A stretch of DNA of 64,000 nt from the NCBI GenBank assembly GCA_034336665.1, contig JAPFBE010000002.1, positions 36,249,406 to 36,313,405 on the forward strand, given 5' to 3'. The notes under the pieces are model-generated. The model was given only the letters and a program-made list of their open reading frames with translations, was not told where the DNA came from and did no database searches. Origin of the DNA: Luscinia megarhynchos (lineage: Eukaryota; Chordata; Aves; Passeriformes; Turdidae). The position numbers and the translations under genes were made by a program. Shown here one piece after another: positions 24,818 through 37,599 of this stretch (the first letter of the stretch is position 1; each line of letters opens with the position of its first letter).

Positions 24818-27800
24818 GTAAGTTCATATATTGCTTTTTGTTTGATTTTTTTAAATAAGCAACTTCAAGTTTTGATCTGCCTAAACTGAGCAAGAATCTC
24901 AAAACAAAATTGAAGTAATCCATATTGCTGCTTATATAGTGTGAAAATTGTTAGCAATTTAGTTTGAGTTTTAATGTGACTTCTGTTTTTTTAACATACG
25001 ACCTTAGTGATTTTTAAATTTTGTATGCAGACATAGGTGCTGACTCATGATATTTCTCCCAGTCATTATGAAATACTGTTCAGTACTTTCTGGAGCATCA
25101 ATCCTTCCTTTCTCATCTCATGTCATGAAGTAAAAGTCTGTTTCCTCTGGCAGACTTCTGGCGCCTGTACCCAAACCATCAGTGACGAATGTTCATCCAT
25201 GATGAATATTCTCCTCAAAGCTTTCTAGCAATAGAACTAAATTTCTTCAAATGACTGTCTAAAAATTCCATCTGAAGTCCAGCTGGCTCAGAAAATGTTG
25301 CACTTCTGAGCTAATGCTGCAGGATGTTTTCATCTGGTTTGTCTTCATTTTTGGTTATGTTTTTTACTGTGTTGGCACTGCAGTGCAAGACCACTCATTG
25401 TGGACTAGTGTGATGTGAATAATTTTTAATGGTGACTCAAAAGGGCAATTCAGCCTTTAACTGGTTCCTGGTCACTCAAACAGGAGATAACATAAAGAAT
25501 GTGAGAACACACAGGGAGAACACTGAGCTTTTTATTTTGTTGTTTTCATGATTATTCTTTTGTGGTATTCTTTTGTAAGATAGAGGAACAAATTAATTCT
25601 CTGGAACTGAGTAACATTGGGTGAACTGGTTGTATTTAATCATTGTAAATGTACCTGGTGTTGAACAATGATTTATTTTGCTAGCTGGTGGTCTTCTATG
25701 AACACACGGTGCTTTCACAGTCCCATCACCCAGCACCGGCCGCCAGGCCTGTCAGCACTTTCATCTGAGCTGGCCTTACTCTTTCCTGCTGTGAGAAAGG
25801 ATGACAGCTCATTTTATCTGCCTTGCAAGCAAACACAAAGGCTGGATTTCCTGCATGTTTTTTAATTCTCCTCCATGGGGATGAAGGCTGGTGTATGAAG
25901 AGACACTGATTCATGCCAACTGTTTGATTTGCAGCTGAGGATGGGTCCCAGCTGGAACACTGGAGACATTTGTCACCAGGAGAACCAGTTCAGAGAACTG
26001 AAACTGTCTCCCTTCAATAGGCCTTTCTAAGCACCTTAGACATAGAGATGGTAAATCTAGATCTTAATCTTGAGAGTCTGTCTTCTGGATCTGTGTTACC
26101 TAATCTGTGTTCTGTACCTAATCTTTGTAAGGGTTATTAAGACATTTTACCACTCAGTGGTAAACTGTTTGCTGCAGGTTTTGAAAAAGGGAGGGCTATT
26201 CACCTGGAGGTCTGAGAATATAGATGGTTGCTGAACAAGTGGCTGATACCAGACTTTTAATGTAAGAGTTGAATGGAAGATTTTATGAGGGAATTTTGCA
26301 CCAGGGCCATTTTCCCCTTCTGCTTCCTTTTATTTCTGCCCCTTCTAATTTTACTCTATCTCATCCCACTACTTCCTAGGAGAAGCTGTAACCAGTTTGT
26401 TAAAAAAGAATAAGATTTTGGCAGTAGGACTGATTTTTAAGAAACTGTTACGAGCAGGGCATCTTTCTAGGCAAACCTCACATATTTTACATATCCTTTC
26501 CCAGAAGGGTAATGGACTCTGAAGAATGCACTAAAATTGGTTTGTAAACTTGTTACTATGGGAAGGTCAGGATAGAGGAGGCAGATTAAGGGCAGGGAAA
26601 AGAGGATTAAATGTCCAACAAATATTTATATAATAGCAAAGCCTATCAAATCTAGATTGAACCCACTGGGATATATCTACTTATGTGCTTTTCTTTGAGG
26701 GTTTTTCATAATTTGTATTTTAGAAATTTTCGTGGCATATGTATGTTTCTTGGAGCATGAAATTACTTCTCTAGCCTTGCTGACAGGTAGTTGTTGGTAT
26801 TTGCATGGGTTACTGCCATGTGCTGCAGGCCAGAAGCAGGGAACCAGCTCCTTTGCAAGGGGTAAAGGGCACCCTTGGACACCCTTAATACATGCAGGCC
26901 ATGTATTGACACATATCTTTGTAGTATTTGGGGACAGCATACAGAAAATCAGCCATTGGTCGCATGAAATTAAGCTGTAGAGTGTCTGTATCCTAAGAAG
27001 TGCTGGCTTGTGATTCCTGTCTGTTTAATTTATGTTCTATCTTAATTTGGTTTAAAAAGTTCAACTCAGTGGTGACTCTTATACAACTGAAATATACAGT
27101 GCACTGTTTGTACTTTCCACCTGGTTCTGCACCATAAACTGCTTTCCACAAAGAAAAGAAACTTCATGTTTGTATTGATTTCTGTGTTTCTGATGTAATT
27201 GAGGGTGCTGGATTGGAGCTAGCAGGAGAGGGAACTGTAGAGTTTATTTGTCCCATATGGGTTTGGTTCTCCACCTCCAGATGACTGTATTTGGGACTTT
27301 CTGAAGACCTGTCCATGCTAAAAGCAAATGGTTTGTGTTCAGGTTGACATATTGTCGTTGAATATTATCATTATTTTTGCTGTAAGTTGGACTTAAGGCA
27401 TTTTTGTATGTTTCCACATTGAAAGAAAGAGTACAGTCTCTCTTCATTTTCTGCTGTAACATTTAACATTCATGTGGCATATATTTTGAATTCCACAAGA
27501 TAATACTTCTTTTTACAATGATACTTTAAACTTATTTTCTTGAGAATCCCATGCTGCTCTTTTTGCTTTCCAATAGTTACTTGGCGAACTTCACAAAGAA
27601 GTTGAGTATCGTTAAGAAAAATGTATTTTGCAATGTGGCAATTACAGCTGGCATGGAAGTGGCTCAGAATTATTGGTTGTATGGATAGCTTGTTTGGTCT
27701 GACTTTTTTTTCCTTTTAAGAGGGGCTCTGATTACTCTTTATTTTTACACATGATGTTTACTGTGATCTATAATTTTCTTTCATTCAGATGCTAAGCCAG

Positions 27801-30484
27801 CTGGGTTCATGTTTCAAAACAAATTGCCGCCTCTTCTTATTTTAAAACTTTTTTAAAATCCTGCTCTTTTTAGAAATCTTATTACTTGGCAGGCACTTCT
27901 GATTTAATAAAACTCTGTTATTTTGGAGGTGTTGTGGCCAGTTTTTTGTTTCTCAATGCAAATAGAATAAATTTTTTAAAATTTATTTTTCATTGTGTGT
28001 CTTAAACTATAGATAAATTTTGCTGAGCTTGTTTCCTAGAGAAATTTCTCAGAGATGATCCTTTTGTGCATGCAGCTTCATACTGTGTGCAACTACCTGT
28101 TTTTGCTCTTGCACATCATTTGACTTTTCTTGCATCTTCCTCTGTGAATCTGCTCTTATTTTCCCCATTGTATAAGTCCCTGTATCCAGTTCCATTGCAG
28201 ATGAAGATTTTTCAGTGATGCTTTCTGATATAACATGGAGTGTTGCAGTTGAGGTGGTCTATTCCTGTTTCATACAGAGCTTGTTCATGGCAGCCTCTGC
28301 AGGATGAGGATAGAGGTTGGGGCAGAGGAATGTAGACTTAGTTATCAAGGGCTGTGAAAAGCACAGTGTGAATGAGTACACAGTGGGCTTAGAGTGGTTT
28401 ATAAAACTTGCCAATATATTCCTCTTTGAAAGCATAGCTGAGCCTCTGAATCACTGATATCAGTGTGTGCTGGATTTAAGGACTCAAGGGAAGGGTGGCA
28501 GGAGAGCACTGAAGGTTGTACAGATGAGGATGAGGTGAAACACAGAACAACACAGCAGCTGTAAGAAGGACTGTGTGGTGATGGGGCTGCCCATGTCAGG
28601 AAGCCAAAACTGTTGCCAGGTGGCTGCACACCTCAGCATGGGCTGGCTCTTGGTGCCTCTCAGGCACTTCCCTCAGTGCCTGGGCAGTGCCAGCGGCAGC
28701 AAACTCCACAGCCAGGAGACGATCAAGAAGAGAGAAGGCAATGGACAGCAAATACAGAATAGTCAAAGAAAAAGCACTAGTAAATGCTCAAGCAGTGCAT
28801 TGTGCTGATGTTGCTGAGTTGTCAAACATAAATACAAGTTGATGTTGGCTTTCCTAGTTTGTTAGAAGAATCTGATACTGTTTGTAGAAGAATTTGAAGA
28901 GGAAAAATGAATTTCCTGAGATGTATTGATGCGATCATTCCAGGCAAAGCTCAAGGCAGAAGCAAATAAGGTGACTGCAGTCGAGTTGCTTCTTATGTTT
29001 ATATAAACCACCATCTCTGGTGTATTTATAACTAAGAGATCTTAAAATCATTTCACTCAAAGACCATTTTATCCCATCTATTCTCTTTCAATCATATTCA
29101 GTTGAAATAATGTGCTTGTATAAGTAGCCTTCCCCAATAAAAGGCCAAAAAGAAATATCCTTCAAGTTCAATTTCTATATGACCTTTGGCAAAATCTAAG
29201 GTTAAGGTTGAAAATAAAAGAAATGGATCTGATGGATGTTGGATCCAGAACTGCGCACATTGGCAGACTATCTGAATTGCTTGTAAAATTGTAGAAATAA
29301 ATAACTTTTAAGGTGCTATAGAATCAAAAAATGCTTTTTGCTTAGTTTGGGAGAGTCACATGCTTTGAGACAAGAAACCACCATCTGGGATGTGATGCCA
29401 ACCTACAAAACACAGGTAGTTCAAGATTCTCTAAAGCAAAATAAGATGTCCAGCAAAATACCTGAGAAAGAAAATAGCTAGATATTTGGATTAAGCTATT
29501 CCAATGAATATTATGTATTATTGATAAATGTTTTGTTCCATGAAGCTGTGTTTGCAAAGTGATGCTGAGAAAGAGGCTTGATGCCACCTCCATCTGATTT
29601 TAGTTTGAGGGAAATATCTAATTCAAGGTTGTTTTCAGTTTCCATGAGTGATGACTGAGTGCTTGAAAATATATGTATCATGGCATAGATGTTTTGGGTC
29701 CCTGTCTCTGCTCTGGTCTTTGCTACCCACTTTGGCCATCCCTCGCAGGTGGTAGCACAGCAGCTCCCTGGGACCCTTCCAGTCTGCCTTACAGCAAATT
29801 GATTTTGGAGAAAGGGTTCCTTAGGGCAGTTGCTTCCAAAAGAAATGAATAGTCTTTGGTGTTCTGTGCTAAGTGTAAATGTTGTCCTGACTTAGGTTCC
29901 TTGAGGAAGAAGAAAGTTGAGTTCTGATTGGCATTGTAAAGTAGCATCTTTTGTGTGGGAGGCCCTTGGCGCCTCTGCAAGCGCCTGTCTTTGGAGAGGC
30001 TCTGCCCAGTCAGTCAGAGGCTGCTGCCAGCCCAAATAGCTCTGGCAAGGAGTCAATGAGTGCTCTGTTGCCTTGCCTTTGTCTGGCCACGTTTTAACAA
30101 AGCGTCTGTGTTGGCGGGGTGGTGGAAATGCCATGCCTTGCCACAATAACCTGAGTGGGGGCTACATGAAAAGTTTCCATTTTTAGCTTTTCTTAAAATA
30201 ATGAAAGGGATTGTCTGGGGCAATGTTGATATGAAAGGAAACTTTGAACTATTGAGTAAATAAAACCACTGAATGTATGTGATTTGAAATTTTGAAGAAG
30301 CCACTGTGAAATGGTCTTGTGTCTAAGTGGAGAGATAGGTGACGATGATTTGGAAAAAAAAAATCAGAATCTTTTAAAATCTTATCTTTCAGATTAAGAA
30401 AAAGTGGCATTGCATATGACATTTAAGAACCAAAGCTTGTGTAGGGGCAGATAAAAAGGTACAGAATAAGTACTTGGGAAGCTT

Positions 30485-30765
30485 GGCCTTCCAGGCGAGC
30501 TGCTCACAAGCCGCTGGCCTCCAACCCTGGCTGGCTGGAGGCTCCAGTCAGCTCCTGGGGCTCCCACCCTGCTCCAGCCACCCACTGCTGCCTGTGCCAT
30601 CTCCTCACAGCTCTCCTGGGGTGACAGGCAGGAGGAGGTGAGCTCTCTGCAGCCCTTGCCTCCACTTGTGTCAAGGCAGCACCTGTGCTCAGTGTGTCCC
30701 TGAGGCAGGAACCTCCCAAGGGATGGGAAATGAGGGATGAGAAACCTCTAGCTGGCCCCAATTAC
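30485..30765. other. GC-rich block of unknown origin
   Basis: About 280 bp clearly richer in G and C than its flanks, dominated by CTG, CCT and AGG words ('ggctggctggaggctccagt'). The minus strand has two long overlapping open frames (30394-30600 and 30504-30761), as expected from low stop frequency. The sharp composition borders suggest an inserted or retained repeat, but I cannot name one. Confidence 0.45.
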
Positions 30766-31017
30766 ATTAATTTTTGGCAGATTTAGGCTGTTTATAGTAG
30801 CAATTTCCTGACATTACAAAATGTGGGAGCTTGGGAAATTTGCAACCTGGAGAAGGCTAATAAATATTTTACTTGATATTTCCTTGCAAAGGCTTTTTCT
30901 CATCCTGGAATGAGCCACGTGTGTATGTTAGAATGCTATTTAATCAAAATCCTCAGTGTTTGGTGGTTGTTTTGGGATTTTTTGAGGTTATGATTTTGTA
31001 TGTTTTTGTGGGGTTTT

Positions 31018-31036
31018 TTTAGTGTATATATATATA
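31018..31036. repeat. (TA)n short microsatellite
   Basis: 'gtgtatatatatataaag' just after a T/G-rich stretch (30960-31020) with several T runs. Low complexity only. Confidence 0.75.
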
Positions 31037-34000
31037 AAGCTATGATAGTGTACAAAAAGTTTTTTCTAGCAGACTTTACTCTTCATTTAAATAATATAAA
31101 GCAGATATTTCTTTAACCTTTTTTTTAATTGTCTTTTGGTAGAGCTAATGTGCATTAAATTAGTATAGATTATGGAGAAATAACTGTATTTGTGTCTTGA
31201 GGTTGATTTTTAGTGGAATACATTGACATCTCAGTCAAAGCAGATAGATCAGTGGTTACTGTTGGCCTGTTTCCCACAATGGCATGGAGGTCAGTAAGAA
31301 AGGATGGGAACAAAAGAAGCAAAGAGAATACAGCTTATTAAGCCTGGGGGAAACTTCTTTTCTACTGAAGTCAGGTAGATTTGGAATACTTCTTCCTTGA
31401 AGATAAAACTAGTGGTATTCATAATGCATTGTTTTATTTTTGCAGTTTCTGATGGAAATTACTTCTTTATGCCTTCCTGAATATTTGTTTGCAAGCAGGC
31501 TTTATGGTATTTATGGGCTTATTATTTTATGGTGTTTATGAGCTCCATGTCATGAAGCTCAGTGTTAGTTTTAATATTCTTCCCTCTTTAGTTGTAAACA
31601 TCATCCCTATCCTTCACCTTCCACTGTCTGACAGACTTCTCGTCATACTCTCATTTCATTAGAGCATATTTGTTGTTTTCTTGTTATATAGAAAGATGTT
31701 TGAGGAAGAGCTGAACTGCCATTTCTGAGCAGTGGCTGGTAGAGCCAGAAGCCCAGTGGCAGCTGTCAATCAGGCTGTCAGTCCACTTGGGAAGATTTTC
31801 CTTACGTAGAGTAATTGAGCGGCTGCTGTGTATCAATATATTGTGGTTTCCATCCTGGGTTGTCAGCTTGGATTTCTTTGTTTTCTTTGTGTTGCGCGTG
31901 TATATTCTTCACATATCGTGATTTGTTTTGGGACATGTTGGGGCTTACTTTTGGCTGGGCTCTACCTGGTTTTCACTGTTCACTGTAATTGGTGGCCTCT
32001 GCATCTCGACCAGCTGCTAAAGATGGATATTTTTGTGCTGTTGTTTAAAACTCAGTTTAAAACTCAATCAGAAGTCTCTTATGTCATTGGCTAAGTAGTC
32101 AAAACACCTAGAGCAATATTTGCTGCTGTTTCTTCTGGAGTAATTAATCAGAATTTGCACTGACTTTTTATTCACATCAGGGAGTGAGCGAAATATGAAT
32201 CTATCTCGTCTTTTTTAAGTTTCTGACTTTTCTGGAAATCCCACTAAAAAGAATGAGTGGAACTTACTGATTTCAACTCTGCAAACAAATGTCATGATTA
32301 TCCGACTTGGTTTTAGGAACTGTTCCTGGGTTGAGTATTATTGATGGAATCAAATCAGGATAGAGTCCTTGCCTTGGCTCAGGAGCATTTGTGTGTAGCT
32401 GGGATTGCCCCTGTTCATTTGCCATGTTCCAGGAACAGGTGATAGAAGTCTTCTGCTTTGGGGAACACAGGGAGCTGTAGTTGCACACCACACTGAGTAG
32501 GGATTGCCCTTCATTCCTGGAATGCAAGTAGCTTTATATAATACAGACTATGTAATGCTGATAGAAAGTACTTTCTGCTATAGATTTTTCCCTATCTCAG
32601 CAGCTTGCAAATGTGCTGAATAATACTTAGCATAATACATGGAAAATTAGACATTTATCTGGGGGAACTAAATTCACTTTTGTTACTTTTTGCCCTTCTT
32701 CTGTTTTGCATTCTTTTTCTTCTTAGTACTTTCTCCCCTCAGGCTGTGCTCTGTGGGAGAAGCTTATTGCTAAGGAACAAAAATGCTGCTAAAATATTGA
32801 AGAGCAGTGCAAAACTCATCACTAAAGCTGCTCAACTAGTTGTGAAGTCTCAGGAGCAATCAGTATTTGCAATTAAATAAATAAGCTTTTTTGCACTTGA
32901 TTGCAATTTCCTAAGACTTGTTGCCCTTTCACTAGGGGAAGCATTTTTAATGATCAATAAAGTTGTTAAACTCCATATTTGAGACCCTTAATCAGCCCAT
33001 TGTTCATTCAACCAAGAGGAAGAGGTGGTGGATAGAATCCCGTTGCACGAGTGCCACAGACCTTGCCCCTCACCCTCTGCAAGCTGCTGCTGCTGCCAGC
33101 TCTGAGGGAGGATGTGCAATTCTAGGCATGCATAGGGTCTTGCTGGCACCCAAATTCCTCTGTTACTTTATAAAATCATTCTTACAAGCAAATTGGTGAA
33201 AATTTGGCGTAAATTTTTATTAGAAGAAAACTTTTGACTGTCAGATTTGTGGAAGATCATGTGAAAATGTTTGCGCATATCTCCTAAAACTTGAAATTAA
33301 ATAGGAAGTAAAATAATCTCCAAATTAATAATTAATAATTTTGAGAAGATCCAATCTTCTTAAAAAAACAGTATTTAGATTTCTGAGCAGCAGTTTGACA
33401 GCATTGGGCACTGGCAGGATTTGAAAGTGGCAAATACTATCACTGTCATGTATTTGTAGCCAAAACAAAGAGTAAGAGGCTGCAGCCCATGGTGGGTCTC
33501 AGAGCACAGAACCGGAGAGAAAGCAGGGTCTGTTTATGTGGGAATGTTCTTCTGACAACTTGGTGTTGTGTGGTTGAGCCACAGCAATGCCAGATCTAGC
33601 GGCACCTTTATTAATCTGTGATAAGTCTTATGCTCCCTTGAGTCTAGACAGGCAGAAAGCTCTAAACTGTACAGTGTAGGTTTGGGGCAGCCTTATTCTT
33701 CTGCTGAAGTTAATCACTCACTGATGCAGCTGTTGGTGTTGTCTGCATTTGATGCTCATGAAGACAAAGATGGAAAAGAGAGGGGGAGTGTTCTTTGTCA
33801 CTCAGATTTATGTTACGATTTTGTCAGACGCTTTGCTTCTGCTGTTGCAGTCTAGGACCAACTTAAAGTGAATCTGTTCTTTCTCATATTTCAAAGCAGA
33901 TAAATTGATTCAACTTCCAAGGGTCGAACCAATTCCTACTATTTCTTTCTAACTACATTTCACAATTGTCTTTTCCTCCCATGACTGAGATCCAGCCAAG

Positions 34001-37000
34001 ACAGTCTCTTCTTCATTCTTGCCATTCAAGATCTTTTTGAATTTTGACTGCAATAAAACTAAAATTTATCTCTGAGTTTGCCTTCAAGCCTGTTTCTTAG
34101 TTCAGTTTCATTTGGGTCCAGATATTGTCTTCTGAAACTAATATACTTGAGTTGCATAAGTGGCAGAAATACTGTTCAATGATGCATGTTTTCTCTTAGA
34201 CGTGCTGCCTTTTGGGATTTAATGTAGTCTTAGAAAACAAGGAAGGCAACCATATCAAAGGCTCATATAGATGCCAAAAAAGTACAAGAAAATCCCTTAT
34301 CTGTTTAGTATTGAAAATGTTCCCAATGCACTGGGAGCATTTTCTGTTGATTTGTGTGGGATGCTTAACATTTCCACCAAGTCTCCCGAGGCAGGAGCAA
34401 GTGAAGTGCTGGGACTGGTATTGCCACTTGGCTATCAAAAACCAACTGGTTTTGCAATCCAAACTGCATATAAAGGAAAATGCAGTTAAGAAATCAAAAG
34501 AGAATGAACAAATAAAGCTGTGTAAAACTGGTGAATTATAAGGTTCCGATGAAGGTATAAAGTAACTGCCAGTTCCCCTCAGAAATTTCATGCAACTCCA
34601 CTTCTGAGTCATTCTGAGGGACCAAAAAAAAAAATCCAGTTCCTTTTAGGTATGGGGGGAGAAGTAGCTGGCTGGAATATAAAATGGAAGGAAAACGAGA
34701 TTTTAAATTAACGTTTAGTCTCTGAGAAGTGCACAGGCAGACCAGGTGAGCAATCCAGGAGAGTCTGAGGTTGTTGGCAATGTGCCAGAAGGCTGCCAGG
34801 CATTTTGGAAGGGGCCAGGATAGTGACAGGAGACAGAAGGAAATATTGGCAGTCTGTGAGTTTGGGGAAACCTTAGAGGGGTCCCAGATTAGCTTTCATT
34901 TTTAATTTTTTTTAAAATCAGCCTAGGACTGAATCCAAGCTTCTAGCCAAGTGTCAAACCTGTAGATAAAGACCTACACAGAAAGCTGGCTTGTAGCTGC
35001 TGTTTCCATTTGAGAGTGTATAGGTGACATGCTTCAGCCATTTCATTGACCTTTTCTGGTCTAGACCTGAAAAAATGAGCACTGCAAATCTCCTAAATGT
35101 TGCTGTGTACTTTAAAAGAGCAAAAATAGGGCCAAACACAGGTGTTGGGCTGGGTGGGAACCACTGATCCTCCAACTGCCCAGTTGCAGGCATAGGGGCT
35201 GTGAAAGATGCCCTTTATCCCAGGCATCACAAGTTAATTTTTGTGTTATTTAATGTAAGTGGAAAGAAATTTAGGTAGTTGTAACATCCACTGAGTGTCA
35301 AATGAAGGCCAATTTTTTTAGTGGTATTCCAGCAGCCAAAACCATATTGATTCCCCCATGTCTGTTGGGCTTGCAAGGTAGGAAGATGTTATGGGGCTAA
35401 CCAGACCTACCCAGGAGACACCAGTCACTGATTTCACAAAATTGACCTTTACCATTGCTTTTTCTCAGACCAAGGATCGTTTACACCTCCAGTGTCAAAC
35501 AGAAAAGCTGGATAAATATTTTTTCCTCCAGCACATGAGGGACAAGGTGACTCAGATATTTGTCCAGTAATGCTAACAAAAGTTTACTTAATGCAGAGAA
35601 GAATTCTGATCTGCAGTTGCCTTAATCCACATTCCTCAGTTTTCTCCTGACCACAACCAACCACATACCAGCATCACAAGAACACACTCTGATTATGGTA
35701 GTGCACCTGTACTGAGTAGATTTCCTGGCCAACTTTCTGTTAGAATTTTCCACTGATTTTATCTTTAGACTGTAATGATTTTATTTCTTGCAAAGATTTT
35801 CAAGCAAGTTAAGTTTCTGTTGGAAAATTACTTTATCTAGATATATTAAAAATTAATCTCTTTTAAAAATAACTTGCTGTTAGTCAGTTTAAGTCCCTCC
35901 TGAGAAGTTTGGTTAAGTAGAGAAAAGTGTCTGAAAATAATAATGGTTTCGATTTTCATGGTTGCAGTATTATCATTAAGAAATAATAAAGGAAACAGAC
36001 TTGCCAAACAAACTAACAAGTTATCAAAATGTGTGCTGGTGTTCTGACCACAAACTGCCAGTTCTGTTGCTTGAATCCATTTTATGTCGTGGGGACTTTG
36101 AAGTACAAACAGTAAAAGAAAGCACATTTTATTGAAGAATATATATAAGGTCTTCTAAAAATAAAGCCAAATCCTTACTGCTAGAATTGCAGTGGAGCTG
36201 GATATAATATCTTGGGTCTTAATAAAGGAATAACAACTATGCTGGCAAATTATGAATGTGAAATGATTCTTGTTCACCTTTTTTTATGCTTTATATCAAT
36301 GTCTGTGTTTTAAATTATAAGTATGCTTGCAGAAACTGGTGTAGTTTTCATTCATTTTGTTAATCATTACAACTTTCCACTTCAGCTCTGAGTGAACTCA
36401 GTTCTTGAGTGCAGCCAAACTGTTCTTACTTGTCGTTGATTTTTAATGTATGGTGGCCTAAGGGTCTGGTAGCAGATGAATAAGCTTTTTAAAAGTAGTT
36501 GGAGTAAATGGTCTATCCTACACAAGAGCTCTTACTATTTTATTTGACTTCCATTTGGTAAACAGATGTATTTAATTTTGCTGCTACTCTGTAAATAATT
36601 ATACTACAACACAAAGGCAAACAGGAATTGTTCAGCAACGAAGAAAAAAATCCATTAATTCCCATGTCTGAGTCCTTCTGAAGTAGAGCACACACCTGGT
36701 TTTAGGCTCCAGTAGATGGTGCTTGCACAGTTCTTCCTGCAGTGCACAAACCACTAAGTTTGGCATGCAAAGACCACTTTCTGCTTGTAGTGTTACCTGA
36801 TCAAGCAAACACCATCCTTTTCCATACAGGGTACAGTAGTTAACTCTGGAAATGCAAGGGTTTCTTACATGTCACTTGTGGGCAGCCTGGTGGTGTTGGT
36901 TCACTTTGTTTTGGTCAAGCTTTCTGTTTTAAATTTAGTGAGAGGGATTTTAGACTTATACTCTACAGATTCATGTTCTTTTAGTTTTGTTGTTATGGAG

Positions 37001-37343
37001 TCTTCCTGTGTTTGACCTTGCTTCACACTATCTCTGTGCTTAAACATCACAGATATTAATTTTTGTAAGTAATAGATTTCTTTGTGTAGATTAAGCCTAA
37101 AGTACCACACAATTCGGAAATTCAGGCTAAAACTGAAAGAACTGGCATGTGTTGTACCACCACAAGCTCCAAAAATCATCTCCACATTGAATGAGAGAAT
37201 TGAATTTTACTGCCTGTAGAAATCCCCCAAAGCACAATTAGCCTGGCTAATTATTTATGTATTGATATTTAAGTGTTGTAAGCAAGTGTAGTCACATGCT
37301 CAATCTTTACCAAAATCTGAATCCTGTTTACTACCCTAGGCAT

Positions 37344-37425
37344 TAAAAGAAACCAAAAAACAAAACAAAAAAAAACCCAAAAAAACCCAACAGCCACAAA
37401 AAAACAACAACAAAAAAAATCAAAA
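37344..37425. repeat. A-rich tract interrupted by C runs
   Basis: About 80 bp composed almost entirely of A with C or CC interruptions ('aaaacccaaaaaaacccaac'). This style of A/C low-complexity DNA is common in songbird genomes (from memory). It might be the decayed tail of a retroposed sequence, but nothing recognisable lies immediately upstream. Confidence 0.8.
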
Positions 37426-37563
37426 TGTGATTATTAAATGTATATTTTAAAAAAGGCTTTTTGAATAAAGGGCTAAAGAAAAAGATGCAGCTTAGACATA
37501 GACCACCGACTGCACAGCAAAGATTTTTTTTGCAGGAATAGAAAAATTACACAATAATATTAC

Positions 37564-37590
37564 ATATATATATATATATAATATAATAGC
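37564..37590. repeat. (TA)n microsatellite
   Basis: About nine uninterrupted AT units followed by ATAATATAATA. It is the longest uninterrupted TA run I saw in the window. Confidence 0.85.
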
Positions 37591-37599
37591 AAAATTATA

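Larger units (their letters stand above)
24820..37340. other. No gene recognised
   Basis: AT-rich DNA with the GC block at 30.5 kb and few simple repeats. A local imperfect duplication is seen at 31500-31548 (a 'tttatggtatttatgggct' unit repeated as 'tttatggtgtttatgagct'), and a 12-bp unit 'gtttaaaactca' occurs twice in tandem at 32043-32066. The minus-strand open frame 34196-34612 (138 codons) overlaps two open plus-strand frames and is discussed as a finding. Confidence 0.55.

Noticed and set aside
29150..29220. MIR-like words ('atatgacctttggcaaaatc')
   Set aside because: The similarity is confined to about 20 bases and does not extend collinearly.
33918..33940. tRNA-like B box 'ggttcgaccc' on the minus strand
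   Set aside because: The flanking bases do not pair into a T stem and no A box is found at the right spacing. At most it is a chance match or an unrecognisable SINE relic.
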